Source of the DNA: Lachnospiraceae bacterium
GTDB taxonomy: Bacteria; Bacillota; Clostridia; Lachnospirales; Lachnospiraceae
NCBI GenBank assembly: GCA_017480195.1
Contig: JAFVBE010000009.1
Span: 1 to 64,000 of the forward strand
Direction of reading: 5' to 3'
DNA length: 64,000 bases
The notes under the pieces were generated by a model, which saw nothing but the letters and a program-made list of their open reading frames with translations, was not told the origin of the DNA and made no database searches. A program made the position numbers and the translations under genes. Positions within the stretch are counted from its first letter, which is position 1. The number at the start of each line of letters is the position of its first letter. This document shows, piece by piece, positions 27,853 to 36,389 of this stretch.

Positions 27853-28392
27853 ATGAAATATGTATGTACAGTATGTGGATATGTTTACGAAGGAGAGCAG
27901 CCACCTGAGGCTTGTCCTGTATGTAAGGCTCCTGCAGAGAAATTCAAGGCACAGTCAGGAGAGAAAACTTGGGCTTCAGAGCATGTGGTAGGTGTTGCTC
28001 AGGGAGTAAGTGAGGATATAATCAAAGACTTAAGATCTAACTTCGAGGGCGAGTGCTCAGAGGTTGGTATGTATCTTGCGATGTCAAGAGTTGCATTTAG
28101 AGAAGGTTATGCTGAGATAGGTCTTTATTTTGAGAAGGCTGCTTATGAAGAGGCTGAGCATGCAGCAAAGTTTGCAGAGCTTTTAGGAGAGGTTGTAACA
28201 GACTCTACTAAGAAGAATCTTGAGATGAGAGTTGATGCTGAGAATGGCGCAACAGATGGAAAGACTGATTTGGCTAAGCGTGCAAAGGCTGCTAATCTTG
28301 ATGCAATACATGATACAGTTCATGAGATGGCAAGAGATGAGGCAAGACATGGTAAGGCATTTGAAGGCTTGTTAAAGAGATATTTTGGTTAA
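27853..28392 (+). CDS. Reverse rubrerythrin
   Basis: A 179-residue non-haem iron peroxidase that protects anaerobes by reducing hydrogen peroxide. The domain order is inverted relative to classical rubrerythrin: the rubredoxin-like Fe(Cys)4 site comes first (Cys5, Cys8, Cys21, Cys24), then the ferritin-like four-helix di-iron domain with [24 protein letters not shown] and [17 protein letters not shown]. Clostridium acetobutylicum has the same reverse arrangement, there induced by oxygen and PerR-controlled. AAGGAGG precedes the ATG. A rubredoxin gene, its likely electron donor, follows 65 nt later. Confidence 0.95.
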   Translation: MKYVCTVCGYVYEGEQPPEACPVCKAPAEKFKAQSGEKTWASEHVVGVAQGVSEDIIKDLRSNFEGECSEVGMYLAMSRVAFREGYAEIGLYFEKAAYEEAEHAAKFAELLGEVVTDSTKKNLEMRVDAENGATDGKTDLAKRAKAANLDAIHDTVHEMARDEARHGKAFEGLLKRYFG

Positions 28393-28457
28393 GCTTAAAT
28401 TGTTTGTAAGCCGTATGGCTTGATGATAAGATTTAATTAAACGAAAGGAGAAAAACT

Positions 28458-28631
28458 ATGGATAAGTATTTTTGCAATCCTTGTGGTTACACTTACGATC
28501 CTGAGGTAGGTGATCCTGAGCATGGTATAGCACCGGGTACAGCTTTTGAAGATCTTCCTGATGATTGGGTATGTCCAAACTGTGGAATTGACAAGAGCAT
28601 GTTCCAGAGATGTATTGAGAATTATAACTAA
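28458..28631 (+). CDS. Rubredoxin
   Basis: A 57-residue electron carrier with one Fe(Cys)4 centre: Cys6-Cys9 ([18 protein letters not shown]) and Cys39-Cys42 ([15 protein letters not shown]), the standard rubredoxin spacing and aromatic core. It is expected to pass electrons to the reverse rubrerythrin encoded just upstream. A good ribosome site (AAAGGAG) precedes the ATG, and a strong terminator follows, so rubrerythrin and rubredoxin form a two-gene oxidative-stress unit. Confidence 0.95.
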   Translation: MDKYFCNPCGYTYDPEVGDPEHGIAPGTAFEDLPDDWVCPNCGIDKSMFQRCIENYN

Positions 28632-28652
28632 GATAATTTCAATTACATAGCC

Positions 28653-28686
28653 AAAAAAGAGAATGATTTTTTTCATTCTCTTTTTT
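28653..28686 (+). terminator. Rho-independent terminator after rubredoxin
   Basis: A 14-bp perfect stem (28653-28666 with 28673-28686), 6-nt T loop, and T-run within the right arm; probably active on both strands. The remaining gap up to 28879 is very AT-rich and shows nothing else I can name. Confidence 0.9.
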
Positions 28687-28879
28687 GATGGACAGGTATG
28701 GTCGGCTGTATGATGCTCATTAGAATTATTATAAGCTGCTGTTTGATAGTAGTAAACAACTACTAATACAAGCTTTTTTTAAAATATAAAATTGAGTCAA
28801 TTTTATTGTGCAAGTTTTATATTTTTTTTGATTATTATTTCAATCCATTGGTAAATACTTAAGAAATTTTTTTAAACCC

Positions 28880-28908
28880 TTGAAAAAAAATAAAAAAAGT
28901 CGTAATAT
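28880..28908 (+). promoter_or_regulatory. Promoter of the Ala/Lys-rich protein gene
   Basis: TTGAAA (28880-28885), 17 bp, TAATAT (28903-28908). The upstream 100 bp is extremely AT-rich with A- and T-tracts, resembling an UP element, which would suit strong expression. Confidence 0.7.
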
Positions 28909-28982
28909 CCTATTTGAAGCAAACATAAGATAGACATAAGAGTTAATTAATACAAATCAAAGATTATACGGAGGAAAACAAA

Positions 28983-29447
28983 ATGGCAGTTAAGAAAGCA
29001 ACAGTAGATTCAACTATGGCAAAAGTAGAAGCAGCTAAGGCTGAGGTTAAGAAGGAAGCAGCACCAGCAAAGAAGGCAGCAGCACCAGCAAAGAAAGCAG
29101 CTCCAGCTAAGAAGGAAACAACTAAGGCAGCAGCACCAGCAAAGAAGGCAGCTCCTGCTAAGAAGGAAGCAGCTAAGACTGAGACTAAGAAGGCAGCACC
29201 TGCAAAGAAAGCAGCACCAGCTAAGAAGGCAGCACCAGCAAAGAAGGCAGCTCCTGCTAAGAAGGCAGCATCAGAGAATGTTGTAATCGAGTTTGCCGGT
29301 GGTCAGGTATCAACTTCAGATATCGTTGCTAAGGCAGTTGAAGTATCAGGTAAGAAGTCAATCAAGGTATTAAATGTATACTATCAGCCAGAGACTGGTA
29401 TGGTTTACTTCACAGCTGATGGTGAGGAAGGTTCTTTCTCATTATAA
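28983..29447 (+). CDS. Histone-H1-like Ala/Lys/Pro-rich protein with DUF6465-like C-terminus
   Basis: A 154-residue protein of two parts. Residues 1-97 are low complexity, built on repeats of APAKKA and related units, strongly basic and resembling the tails of histone H1 and bacterial nucleoid proteins. Residues 98-154 form a small conserved-looking domain (ENVVIEFAGGQVSTSDIV, then IKVLNVYYQPETGMVYFTAD), which I assign to the DUF6465 family seen in Lachnospiraceae. DNA or RNA binding by the tail is plausible but unproven. It has its own strong promoter, a CGGAGG site and a strong terminator, so it is a single-gene unit. Confidence 0.8.
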   Translation: MAVKKATVDSTMAKVEAAKAEVKKEAAPAKKAAAPAKKAAPAKKETTKAAAPAKKAAPAKKEAAKTETKKAAPAKKAAPAKKAAPAKKAAPAKKAASENVVIEFAGGQVSTSDIVAKAVEVSGKKSIKVLNVYYQPETGMVYFTADGEEGSFSL

Positions 29448-29471
29448 GATACTGATATATAAAATGAAGAT

Positions 29472-29505
29472 ATCCCTTCTACCATTTTGGTAGGAGGGAT
29501 TTTTC
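29472..29505 (+). terminator. Rho-independent terminator after the Ala/Lys-rich protein gene
   Basis: A 12-bp stem with one wobble (29472-29483 with 29489-29500), 5-nt loop and a T-run. Confidence 0.92.
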
Positions 29506-29655
29506 TATTTGTGGTCGGTGATATAGAGATGTTTGACGAGATGGAATTGAATTTTTTTTGTTATATTGTGATTTTGTATTATCTTAATTTATATACAATA
29601 TATAGATTTATTGAACTCGATATTGCATTCTGCTAATTATTAAATTAAAATGAAG

Positions 29656-29696
29656 TTAATAAGTATAGTGATATAAACATACACTATGCTTATTAA
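29656..29696. repeat. 15-bp inverted repeat in an AT-rich gap
   Basis: Arms 29656-29670 and 29682-29696 pair over 15 bp with a single G-T, around an 11-nt loop. No T-run follows, so it is not a terminator on the plus strand. It may be an operator or the scar of a lost element; the rest of 29506-29774 shows no gene. Confidence 0.7.
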
Positions 29697-29774
29697 AGTA
29701 TTTGCAAGAGAAAAATAAATAATGTAAAGGAGGATCTTTTACAAATACTAAAGATAAAAGTCAATATAAAGCAG

Positions 29775-30083
29775 ATGACAGCACACTGCACGAACAGGAG
29801 AGAGGTTGTAAAACACGTGGACGAAGTTTTAAAGCTGATGCAGGCGCTTACGAAAGATACAGAGTGGGGCGACAGTATTGAAATGGAAAGGAAGGGAGAA
29901 CCCTATATGGATCATTACTTTAGTGATCGAGTTGCTGAAGCTAAAATGAAAGGCAAGATTGAAACATTTCTTGAATGTGGTCTTTCTGTCTCAGAGATTG
30001 CAGGAAAGCTAAACATTTCAGCGGAAGAGGTTTCAAGTGCTATTGAAGAACTTGAAGTTGAAAATTTACAAAAGCAAAACTAA
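29775..30083 (+). pseudogene. Probable C-terminal remnant of an Rpn-type (PD-(D/E)XK) nuclease
   Basis: A 102-residue frame: VVKHVDEVLKLMQALTKDTEW, then an acidic linker, RVAEAKMKGKIETFLECG and a small helix-turn-helix-like end (LSVSEIAGKLNISAEEV). This order is typical of the C-terminus of Rpn/transposase-like PD-(D/E)XK proteins, whose catalytic half would be N-terminal and is absent. The frame stays open upstream of the ATG without another ATG, and AAAGGAGG (29726-29733) is too far (about 40 nt) to serve this ATG. Both points suggest a truncated gene. It could instead be a genuine small regulator; assignment is tentative. Confidence 0.4.
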
Positions 30084-30096
30084 ATCTTATATCAAC

Positions 30097-30131
30097 AAAA
30101 TAAGTTGTGGGACTTCCACAACTTATTTTTT
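30097..30131 (+). terminator. Rho-independent terminator before the M13 peptidase gene
   Basis: A 14-bp perfect stem (30097-30110 with 30116-30129), 5-nt loop and T-run. Confidence 0.9.
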
Positions 30132-30275
30132 GATCATTCACCACTCTAATTTTACAATTCACCACAAATTTCCAAAATAAAAATTTAATAATGATATATT
30201 AGCATAAACAAAAGCTCAGGAATTATCAGGACTAATAACAAGTGCAATATAAATGATAAAAGAGGAGAGACAAAT

Positions 30276-32327
30276 ATGCTAAGAAATAAGAAAATGAATA
30301 GCTGTATAGGATTACTGCTTGCGATGGTTATGGTGTTTGGTTTATGCGGCTGCGGAATCATTAAAAAGGAAGCAGATAGCGATGAAGCCACAGTGAATGA
30401 AGCAGGCAATACTGAAAACGACTCAAAGGACAGTGAGAAAAAGGATTCTGAAGAGATAAGACCTCAGGATGATTTTTATGGCTATGTAAACAAGGACGCG
30501 CTTCTTAATCTTGACCTTCATTATGGAGAGGCGTACGGTGGACCGGCAGTGGACATTATGAATGATGTTAATGCAGAGATAATAAGTCTTATCAGTGATA
30601 TAGCCAATTCAAATAAAAGCTATGAGCCCGGTACCAATGAACAGCTTGTTAAGGATGCATATATTCAGTTTCTTAATCAAGAGAATATAGGGAATCTTGG
30701 TGTAGAACATTTTAATGAAAGAATTAAGGAGATAAATGAGGCAAAAGATACAGATGAGCTTCTTGATATAATCGGTGAGATTGCAAAAGAGGAAGGACAG
30801 CTTCTTTATTTCGATATCATGATTGAGAGAAACTTCTTTGAATCAGAGGAAAATGCCCTTTATATAGAACAAAAGGATTCAATTTTTAATATAGCTCTTA
30901 AGGATATATATGAGAGTGATGAGGAAAGACAGATGCTTCGTTCGTATGTGCTTGATGCACTTTTGGCTTGTGGAGATGAACTTGATGAGGCAGGAAAGAA
31001 AGCAGATGATTTTGTATACTTTGCAATTGATGTGGCAGGTAAGACGGATTATCAGATTATGGATGCAGAAAATCCTTATGCTTCATTTGTATTTTATGAT
31101 AAGGATGCGCTTGATGGGATACTGAAAAATGTGGGCACGGATAATTTGGAAAAAATAATGGGTATTAAAGATAATCCGTACGGAGGCTGGTATGTAATAG
31201 ATACGGAACAGCTTGAGATGCTGGATGCTTCATTTAGCGATGATAATCTTGAATGTATTAAAACCTATCTTATCTGTGAGCTGATGTACAGATACAATTA
31301 TTTTTTGACAGACGAATATGAGTTTTTAAAGCTTTATGTGCCTGCAAGCCATCAGACTAAAGAGATGGAGACGGCGCTTTATATAAACGGTTTGTTGGAA
31401 TATAGAGTAAGCGAGCTTTATGCTGATAAGTACTATACGGAGGAGATGGACGCAGAGCTTACACATATGTACGAGGACATTAAGGAAGGCTATAGACAGC
31501 TTATAAATGAGGCAGACTGGCTTAGTGAGGCAACCAGAAAAGGACTGATAAAGAAGCTTGACAATATGTATTTTGTTAAGGGAGGTGGAACTCCGCACGA
31601 GGTTGACAAAAATGATGCAAAGCTTATCGGAGATGATGCCTTTATGACATTTGTAAATGTTAAGAAGGATAATTATAATAAGCAGCTTGGTAAGATAGGT
31701 AAGGCACATGATAAATCAAACTCTGTTATGTCTGCACAGACGGTTAATTCCATGTATGGTATAGACAATTCATTTAATATAACGGTGGCTATTATGCATG
31801 CGCCATACTTTGACGAGGATGCTGATTATTATACCAATCTTGGAGGACTTGGAATGGTAGTTGCTCATGAGATGGGGCACGCCTTTGATTCAAACTGTAT
31901 TAACTATGATGCGGACGGTAATTATAATCCTGACTGGATAAGTAAGGAAGATAGGGAAGAACTTAATAACAGAATGGATAGTATGATTGAATATTATTCG
32001 ACATTTACGATTATGGATATATATCATGTGGACGGTAGACTTACCTGTGGAGAAAATTATGCGGATAAGGGTGGTATGGAGTGTCTTATGAAAATAGCTA
32101 AAACTGATGAGCAAAGAAGAAAGCTGTTTGAAAATTATGCTTATATCTGGTGCACGATGCTTGAGGATACTGTTGCTATGGAGAAGCTTCAAATCGACGA
32201 GCATAGTCTGGAGTGTATAAGAGTAAATGCAGTGCTTTCGTCAACAGATGAATTCTATGAACTATATGATGTTAAACCGGGTGACGGAATGTATGTGGAA
32301 CCTGAGAATAGAGTAAGCAGATGGTAA
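30276..32327 (+). CDS. M13-family (neprilysin/PepO-type) metallopeptidase lipoprotein
   Basis: A 683-residue zinc endopeptidase. The N-terminus is a lipoprotein signal (hydrophobic core, then GLCGC as a lipobox-like site near residue 28), followed by an acidic linker. The catalytic domain has HEMGH (about residue 530) with two zinc histidines and the catalytic Glu, the third ligand in GENYADKGGME (about 592), and upstream the M13 substrate motif region NSFNITVAIMHAPYF. M13 enzymes cleave short peptides; an outer-surface lipoprotein would act on extracellular ones. An in-frame ATG at 30294 is an alternative start. It precedes an ABC exporter gene by 18 nt and a two-component system, suggesting a peptide-handling module. 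Confidence 0.9.
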   Translation: MLRNKKMNSCIGLLLAMVMVFGLCGCGIIKKEADSDEATVNEAGNTENDSKDSEKKDSEEIRPQDDFYGYVNKDALLNLDLHYGEAYGGPAVDIMNDVNAEIISLISDIANSNKSYEPGTNEQLVKDAYIQFLNQENIGNLGVEHFNERIKEINEAKDTDELLDIIGEIAKEEGQLLYFDIMIERNFFESEENALYIEQKDSIFNIALKDIYESDEERQMLRSYVLDALLACGDELDEAGKKADDFVYFAIDVAGKTDYQIMDAENPYASFVFYDKDALDGILKNVGTDNLEKIMGIKDNPYGGWYVIDTEQLEMLDASFSDDNLECIKTYLICELMYRYNYFLTDEYEFLKLYVPASHQTKEMETALYINGLLEYRVSELYADKYYTEEMDAELTHMYEDIKEGYRQLINEADWLSEATRKGLIKKLDNMYFVKGGGTPHEVDKNDAKLIGDDAFMTFVNVKKDNYNKQLGKIGKAHDKSNSVMSAQTVNSMYGIDNSFNITVAIMHAPYFDEDADYYTNLGGLGMVVAHEMGHAFDSNCINYDADGNYNPDWISKEDREELNNRMDSMIEYYSTFTIMDIYHVDGRLTCGENYADKGGMECLMKIAKTDEQRRKLFENYAYIWCTMLEDTVAMEKLQIDEHSLECIRVNAVLSSTDEFYELYDVKPGDGMYVEPENRVSRW

Positions 32328-32345
32328 AGGGAGGAAGATGAGGAA

Positions 32346-34808
32346 ATGCGTATAATGATAAAGCATACATTAAAGAATATATTTTCAAAACCGCTTAGAA
32401 CCTTGCTTTTGTTCATATGTATAGCAAGCTGTTCATTTTCAGCACTCCTTTGTATAGATATGTCCGGTTCCATGGGATATATTGTTAAGAATTTGCTTAC
32501 ACAGGTTACAGGTTCAAGCGATATCATTATGTCGGATGAGCTTGGGTTGGACGATGATATCTTGGAAATGGATATACCGATAAATGCATTGCTTGTATCC
32601 ATAAGACAGGGTGGAAGCATCGAGATACCGGAGGGCTTTTACAGTTATTTTCATTCAGAAAACTATACTGTCGAATCTATGGATTTTGATATGGCGTACA
32701 AGATGCGCCTTATCGGAGAGGAAATAAGCTTAAAAGATAATGAAGTTGCCGTATCAAAAAAGCTTGCCGAAAGCTATGGTTTAAGTATCGGTGATGAGCT
32801 TATTTTATACAGTGATACGGATGAGGCTGTTTCATATAAGGTAAATGTGATTCTATTAGATACCGGTATGGCAAATGGGGCTAAGATTGCATTCCTTAGC
32901 GAAGAGGGAATGCTTAAGCTTGATTTTGACAAAGAGCTTACATACGCTGAGGCTTATATAGATGTTCTTGATGATAAGGAGACGGACAAGGTTGTAGATA
33001 TTCTTAAGGAGAGAGACTACAGAGCTGATGTCGGAAAGATTATAGATGACGGTGAGCTTAATACCATGATTAAGGGTATAACACTTATCTTCCTTTTGAT
33101 GTTTGCCGTGTGCCTGCTGCTGGTAATATTTGTAACCATGTCTGTTTCACAGCGTATAGTAAGTGAACGCATGGCGATGGTAGGAACATTCAGAAGTCTC
33201 GGTCTATCCAATAGGTTTACCACAGGATTTTTGCTTTTAGAGACAGGACTTTACGGCTTGTTCGGAGGTATAATCGGTTGTGTTCTTTATAAGCTTGTAA
33301 GAAGCATTTTGCTTGGAGGTATAATTTCGGTTGATTCAAAGGATGCAAGTGTTTCGGTAGATTATGGCAAAGTAGGAATAAGTGCTTATATAGCAGTTAT
33401 ACTGGTAGCAATTTTTATAGAATGTATTTGTTCGATTAAGGAGATTATTAAAGCATCAAGAACCTCTATCAGAGACATTATATTTGATAACAAGGATACA
33501 AAGTATAAGCTTAACAAAGTGTCCTATACCTTGGGCGCAATTATGATTCTCGTATCAATAGTTTTACTTATTGTAACCGATAATATTGCGGCTATGTTTA
33601 TAAGCTTTGCATTTATCATATTTGGAATTTCACTTTTATTTCCGGTTTTGCTTTGCTTGTGTTCAGGCCTTTTGGTAAAGCATTTCCATAAAAGGGAAAA
33701 GCCGGTTGCAAAGCTTGCTGCTTTAGAGTGCTTTGCAAGAAAAAGTACGGTGGGAAGCGGAGTCCTTTGCATAACGGCAGCAGCACTTGCGATAGTACTT
33801 TTTATATTTGTAACATCGCTCGATGCGATATATGACATAAAGACCTTTGATGCTGATATTCAGATACAGCTTAATAACGATCAGAAGGCTTCGATGTTTT
33901 CTTACATAGATGATTTAGAAGGAGTAAGTGAAACTGAGACAGTTTATAAGGTTGAGAAAAAAATAACAATAAATGGTTTTACCAAGGATGTTAATATATT
34001 TGGACTTCCCCAAGAAGGTTTTTCACTTTTGATCGGTGTAAAGAATCTGCCTTCAGGTATAGATAACGATACATTTTATATAGACGAAGAAATTGCAGAT
34101 AAATTTGGTGTAAAAACTGGAGATGAGGTAGAGCTTACCTTTGATTCGGACAGTTATCTGCCTATCAAAAAAACACTTAAGGTCGGTGGATATATAGACA
34201 GTAATAATTATGATTCGACCTCTAATTCAATCGTAATATCGATGGATAATTATATAGATATATTTCATGATTATCCCAGTGAAATATATGTAAGATGTGA
34301 CAACCCTGAGGATATAAAGTCAAAGATTAAAAAATACTCAGGCACTGTTATATATGATGTTCTGACACTGGATGAATATAATGCCACATGGGAAGGTAAA
34401 AAAACAGGTATGAAGTCCATGCTTATGCTTGTAATCATACTGGGGGTTGCGCTTACTGTAATCGGTATGATAAGCAATCAGCTTATCGGCTTTGAAGGAA
34501 GAAAGCGTGAGTGCGCCGTGCTTATGTCGACAGCTATGACGAGAGACAAGCTTTCATTTATGTTTATCCTTGAGAGTATGATATCGTCGGCGATTGCACT
34601 TATAGTTTCTCTTCCTGCGGCAATTATGGCATTTATTCCGTTTAGAAGACTTTTGAATTCGTTGGCAGGTGGGTTCAATGTATCCTATGATATAAAAATG
34701 TATGTGGTATTTCTGGTGATTTTGTGGGTAGTATTTACTTTGGTTTCACTGTTCCCGGTTAGGTCACTTAGGAAGATGAAGATAGCCATGCAGCTTAAGT
34801 ATGAGTAG
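32346..34808 (+). CDS. FtsX-type ABC transporter permease
   Basis: An 820-residue MacB/FtsX-type permease: a membrane helix at about 18-38, an extracellular domain to about 235, three helices to about 370 (the FtsX core, VTMSVSQRIVSERMAMVGTFRSLG), several more helices to about 490, a second extracellular domain to about 680 and three C-terminal helices ending in VSLFPVRSLRKMKIAMQLKYE. The two FtsX cores point to an internally duplicated single-chain permease. Such transporters act on lipids, peptides or antimicrobial compounds by a mechanotransmission mechanism. The ATPase gene follows by 14 nt. Confidence 0.88.
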   Translation: MRIMIKHTLKNIFSKPLRTLLLFICIASCSFSALLCIDMSGSMGYIVKNLLTQVTGSSDIIMSDELGLDDDILEMDIPINALLVSIRQGGSIEIPEGFYSYFHSENYTVESMDFDMAYKMRLIGEEISLKDNEVAVSKKLAESYGLSIGDELILYSDTDEAVSYKVNVILLDTGMANGAKIAFLSEEGMLKLDFDKELTYAEAYIDVLDDKETDKVVDILKERDYRADVGKIIDDGELNTMIKGITLIFLLMFAVCLLLVIFVTMSVSQRIVSERMAMVGTFRSLGLSNRFTTGFLLLETGLYGLFGGIIGCVLYKLVRSILLGGIISVDSKDASVSVDYGKVGISAYIAVILVAIFIECICSIKEIIKASRTSIRDIIFDNKDTKYKLNKVSYTLGAIMILVSIVLLIVTDNIAAMFISFAFIIFGISLLFPVLLCLCSGLLVKHFHKREKPVAKLAALECFARKSTVGSGVLCITAAALAIVLFIFVTSLDAIYDIKTFDADIQIQLNNDQKASMFSYIDDLEGVSETETVYKVEKKITINGFTKDVNIFGLPQEGFSLLIGVKNLPSGIDNDTFYIDEEIADKFGVKTGDEVELTFDSDSYLPIKKTLKVGGYIDSNNYDSTSNSIVISMDNYIDIFHDYPSEIYVRCDNPEDIKSKIKKYSGTVIYDVLTLDEYNATWEGKKTGMKSMLMLVIILGVALTVIGMISNQLIGFEGRKRECAVLMSTAMTRDKLSFMFILESMISSAIALIVSLPAAIMAFIPFRRLLNSLAGGFNVSYDIKMYVVFLVILWVVFTLVSLFPVRSLRKMKIAMQLKYE

Positions 34809-34822
34809 AAAGGAGCTTTGAT

Positions 34823-35494
34823 ATGAGCAGTATGATAGTAGTAAAAAATGTAAGTAAGACCTTTGGTAAGGGCGGCAGTGAAAATAAGGTTTTGACAGAT
34901 GCAGGCTTTGAGGTTAAAAAAGGAGAATTTGTATCTCTTATGGGTGCATCCGGAAGCGGTAAATCAACACTTTTATACCTTATAGGCGGACTTGACAGAG
35001 AGTTTGAAGGAAATATATTAATTGACGGCGAGGATATAACAAAGATGTCAGATAGAAGGCTGTCGCAGCTTCGACTTGAAAAGATTGGAATTGTATTTCA
35101 GTTTTATAATCTGGTTCAGAATCTTAATGTGGAGGACAATATACTTCTTCCGCTTACCGTTAAGGGTAAAAAAAGGTCTGAGCTTGAGCCTGAATTAAAA
35201 GAGATACTTGAGATAACAGGCCTTACAGAAAAAAGGAAAGCCGTGCCGGCAGAACTTTCGGGCGGACAGCAGCAGAGGGTTGCCGTTGCCAGAGCTGTGC
35301 TTGGCAATCCGGAGATACTTCTTGCCGATGAAGCAACCGGTAATCTTGATTCGGTTTCCGGAACGGAGATTATGAATCTTTTTAAAAAGCTTAATGAAAA
35401 GAAGGGGATAACCATACTTCAGGTTACTCATTCCGCTGATTGTGCAGCGTACGGCAATCGTATCATTAATATTGAAAACGGAAGAATCGTCTGA
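34823..35494 (+). CDS. ABC transporter ATPase (LolD/MacB type)
   Basis: A 223-residue ATPase with Walker A GASGSGKSTLL, Q loop GIVFQFYNLVQNL, signature LSGGQQQRVAVARAV, Walker B EILLADEATGNLD and the H-loop VTHSADCA. The GNLD after Walker B and the overall pattern place it in the LolD/MacB/FtsE group that partners FtsX-type permeases, here the product of the gene 14 nt upstream. It could power peptide or lipid extraction from the membrane. AAAGGAG precedes the ATG. Confidence 0.93.
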   Translation: MSSMIVVKNVSKTFGKGGSENKVLTDAGFEVKKGEFVSLMGASGSGKSTLLYLIGGLDREFEGNILIDGEDITKMSDRRLSQLRLEKIGIVFQFYNLVQNLNVEDNILLPLTVKGKKRSELEPELKEILEITGLTEKRKAVPAELSGGQQQRVAVARAVLGNPEILLADEATGNLDSVSGTEIMNLFKKLNEKKGITILQVTHSADCAAYGNRIINIENGRIV

Positions 35495-35628
35495 TACAAT
35501 TTATTGTATTAAAGTAATATAATTTTTGATTTAAAGATTTGGCCAAAATGTAAAATGAAGTAGTGTTGCGATGGCTTTATAATATAGCAGCAATCTGAAA
35601 TATGATAAATTAAGATGAGGAGTAGTTC

Positions 35629-36339
35629 ATGCTTATAGCGGTATGTGATGATGAAAAGATAATAAGGGAAAAGCTTACGGATGCTCTTTACGGATTTTTT
35701 GGAAGGCTTGATCTATCTTGCAAGGAATATGCAGATGGAGAAGAATTATTGTCTGATATAAAAAATGGTGTAAGACCGGAGGCTCTCTTTCTTGATATTG
35801 AGATGCCAATGCTTGATGGTATGAGTACTGCGATAAAATTGCGCGAGCTGGATATCGATATACCTGTTATATTTCTGACCAGTCATACGGAGATGGCTAT
35901 GGAGGGTTATGAGGTATCTGCTTTTAGATTCCTTGGCAAGCCGGTTGACGAGAATAAGCTAAATAAAACCCTTTCGGATTTGAAGGAAAAGCTCGTCGGA
36001 GGAAAGCATATCGTAATCAGATATGAAGGTGAGGATGTGGTTGTTCCTGTGGATGATATAGTATACATAGAGGCACAAAATAATTCCATAAGAATTGTAC
36101 TTTCAAAAAGAGAATATACCATTCGTGGCAAGCTTGCAGATATGGAAAAAAATCTTTCAATGATAACCGATTCATTTTACAGAATACACAGAGGATATGT
36201 AGTGAATTTAAGACATGTAAAAAAGCATCACGGTAATGAGGTCATCATTTCAAAGGGTACCGCTTTACCACTTAGCAGAAGCAGTATGGCTGATTTTAAG
36301 ATAAAGCTTCTGGAATATGTAAGAAACAGCGCGAGATAG
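35629..36339 (+). CDS. LytTR-family response regulator
   Basis: A 236-residue AgrA/LytR-type regulator. The receiver domain (1-120) has the acidic pair CDDEK, the phospho-acceptor Asp56 in LFLDIEMPMLDG, the switch Thr in FLTSHTE and Lys in FLGKP. The C-terminal LytTR DNA-binding domain (about 130-236) includes VPVDDIVYIEAQNNSIRI and FYRIHRGYVVNLRHV. It lies 134 nt after the ABC transporter ATPase; a TATAAT at 35578 may give a separate promoter, though no good -35 is visible. The kinase follows 50 nt later. Confidence 0.93.
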   Translation: MLIAVCDDEKIIREKLTDALYGFFGRLDLSCKEYADGEELLSDIKNGVRPEALFLDIEMPMLDGMSTAIKLRELDIDIPVIFLTSHTEMAMEGYEVSAFRFLGKPVDENKLNKTLSDLKEKLVGGKHIVIRYEGEDVVVPVDDIVYIEAQNNSIRIVLSKREYTIRGKLADMEKNLSMITDSFYRIHRGYVVNLRHVKKHHGNEVIISKGTALPLSRSSMADFKIKLLEYVRNSAR

Positions 36340-36380
36340 TAAAGAATTGCTTTAGATAGTAAGAAACAGTGAGAGATAGG
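36319..36380 (+). repeat. Short tandem duplication at the regulator/kinase junction
   Basis: The last codons of the response regulator (from 36319) and the segment from 36359 share about 18 of 20 bases, 40 bp apart. The second copy supplies a GTG (36369) and an AGGA that lies 8 nt before the ATG at 36390. A local duplication therefore seems to have formed the kinase translation start. Confidence 0.65.
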
Positions 36381-36389
36381 ATTAAAAAA

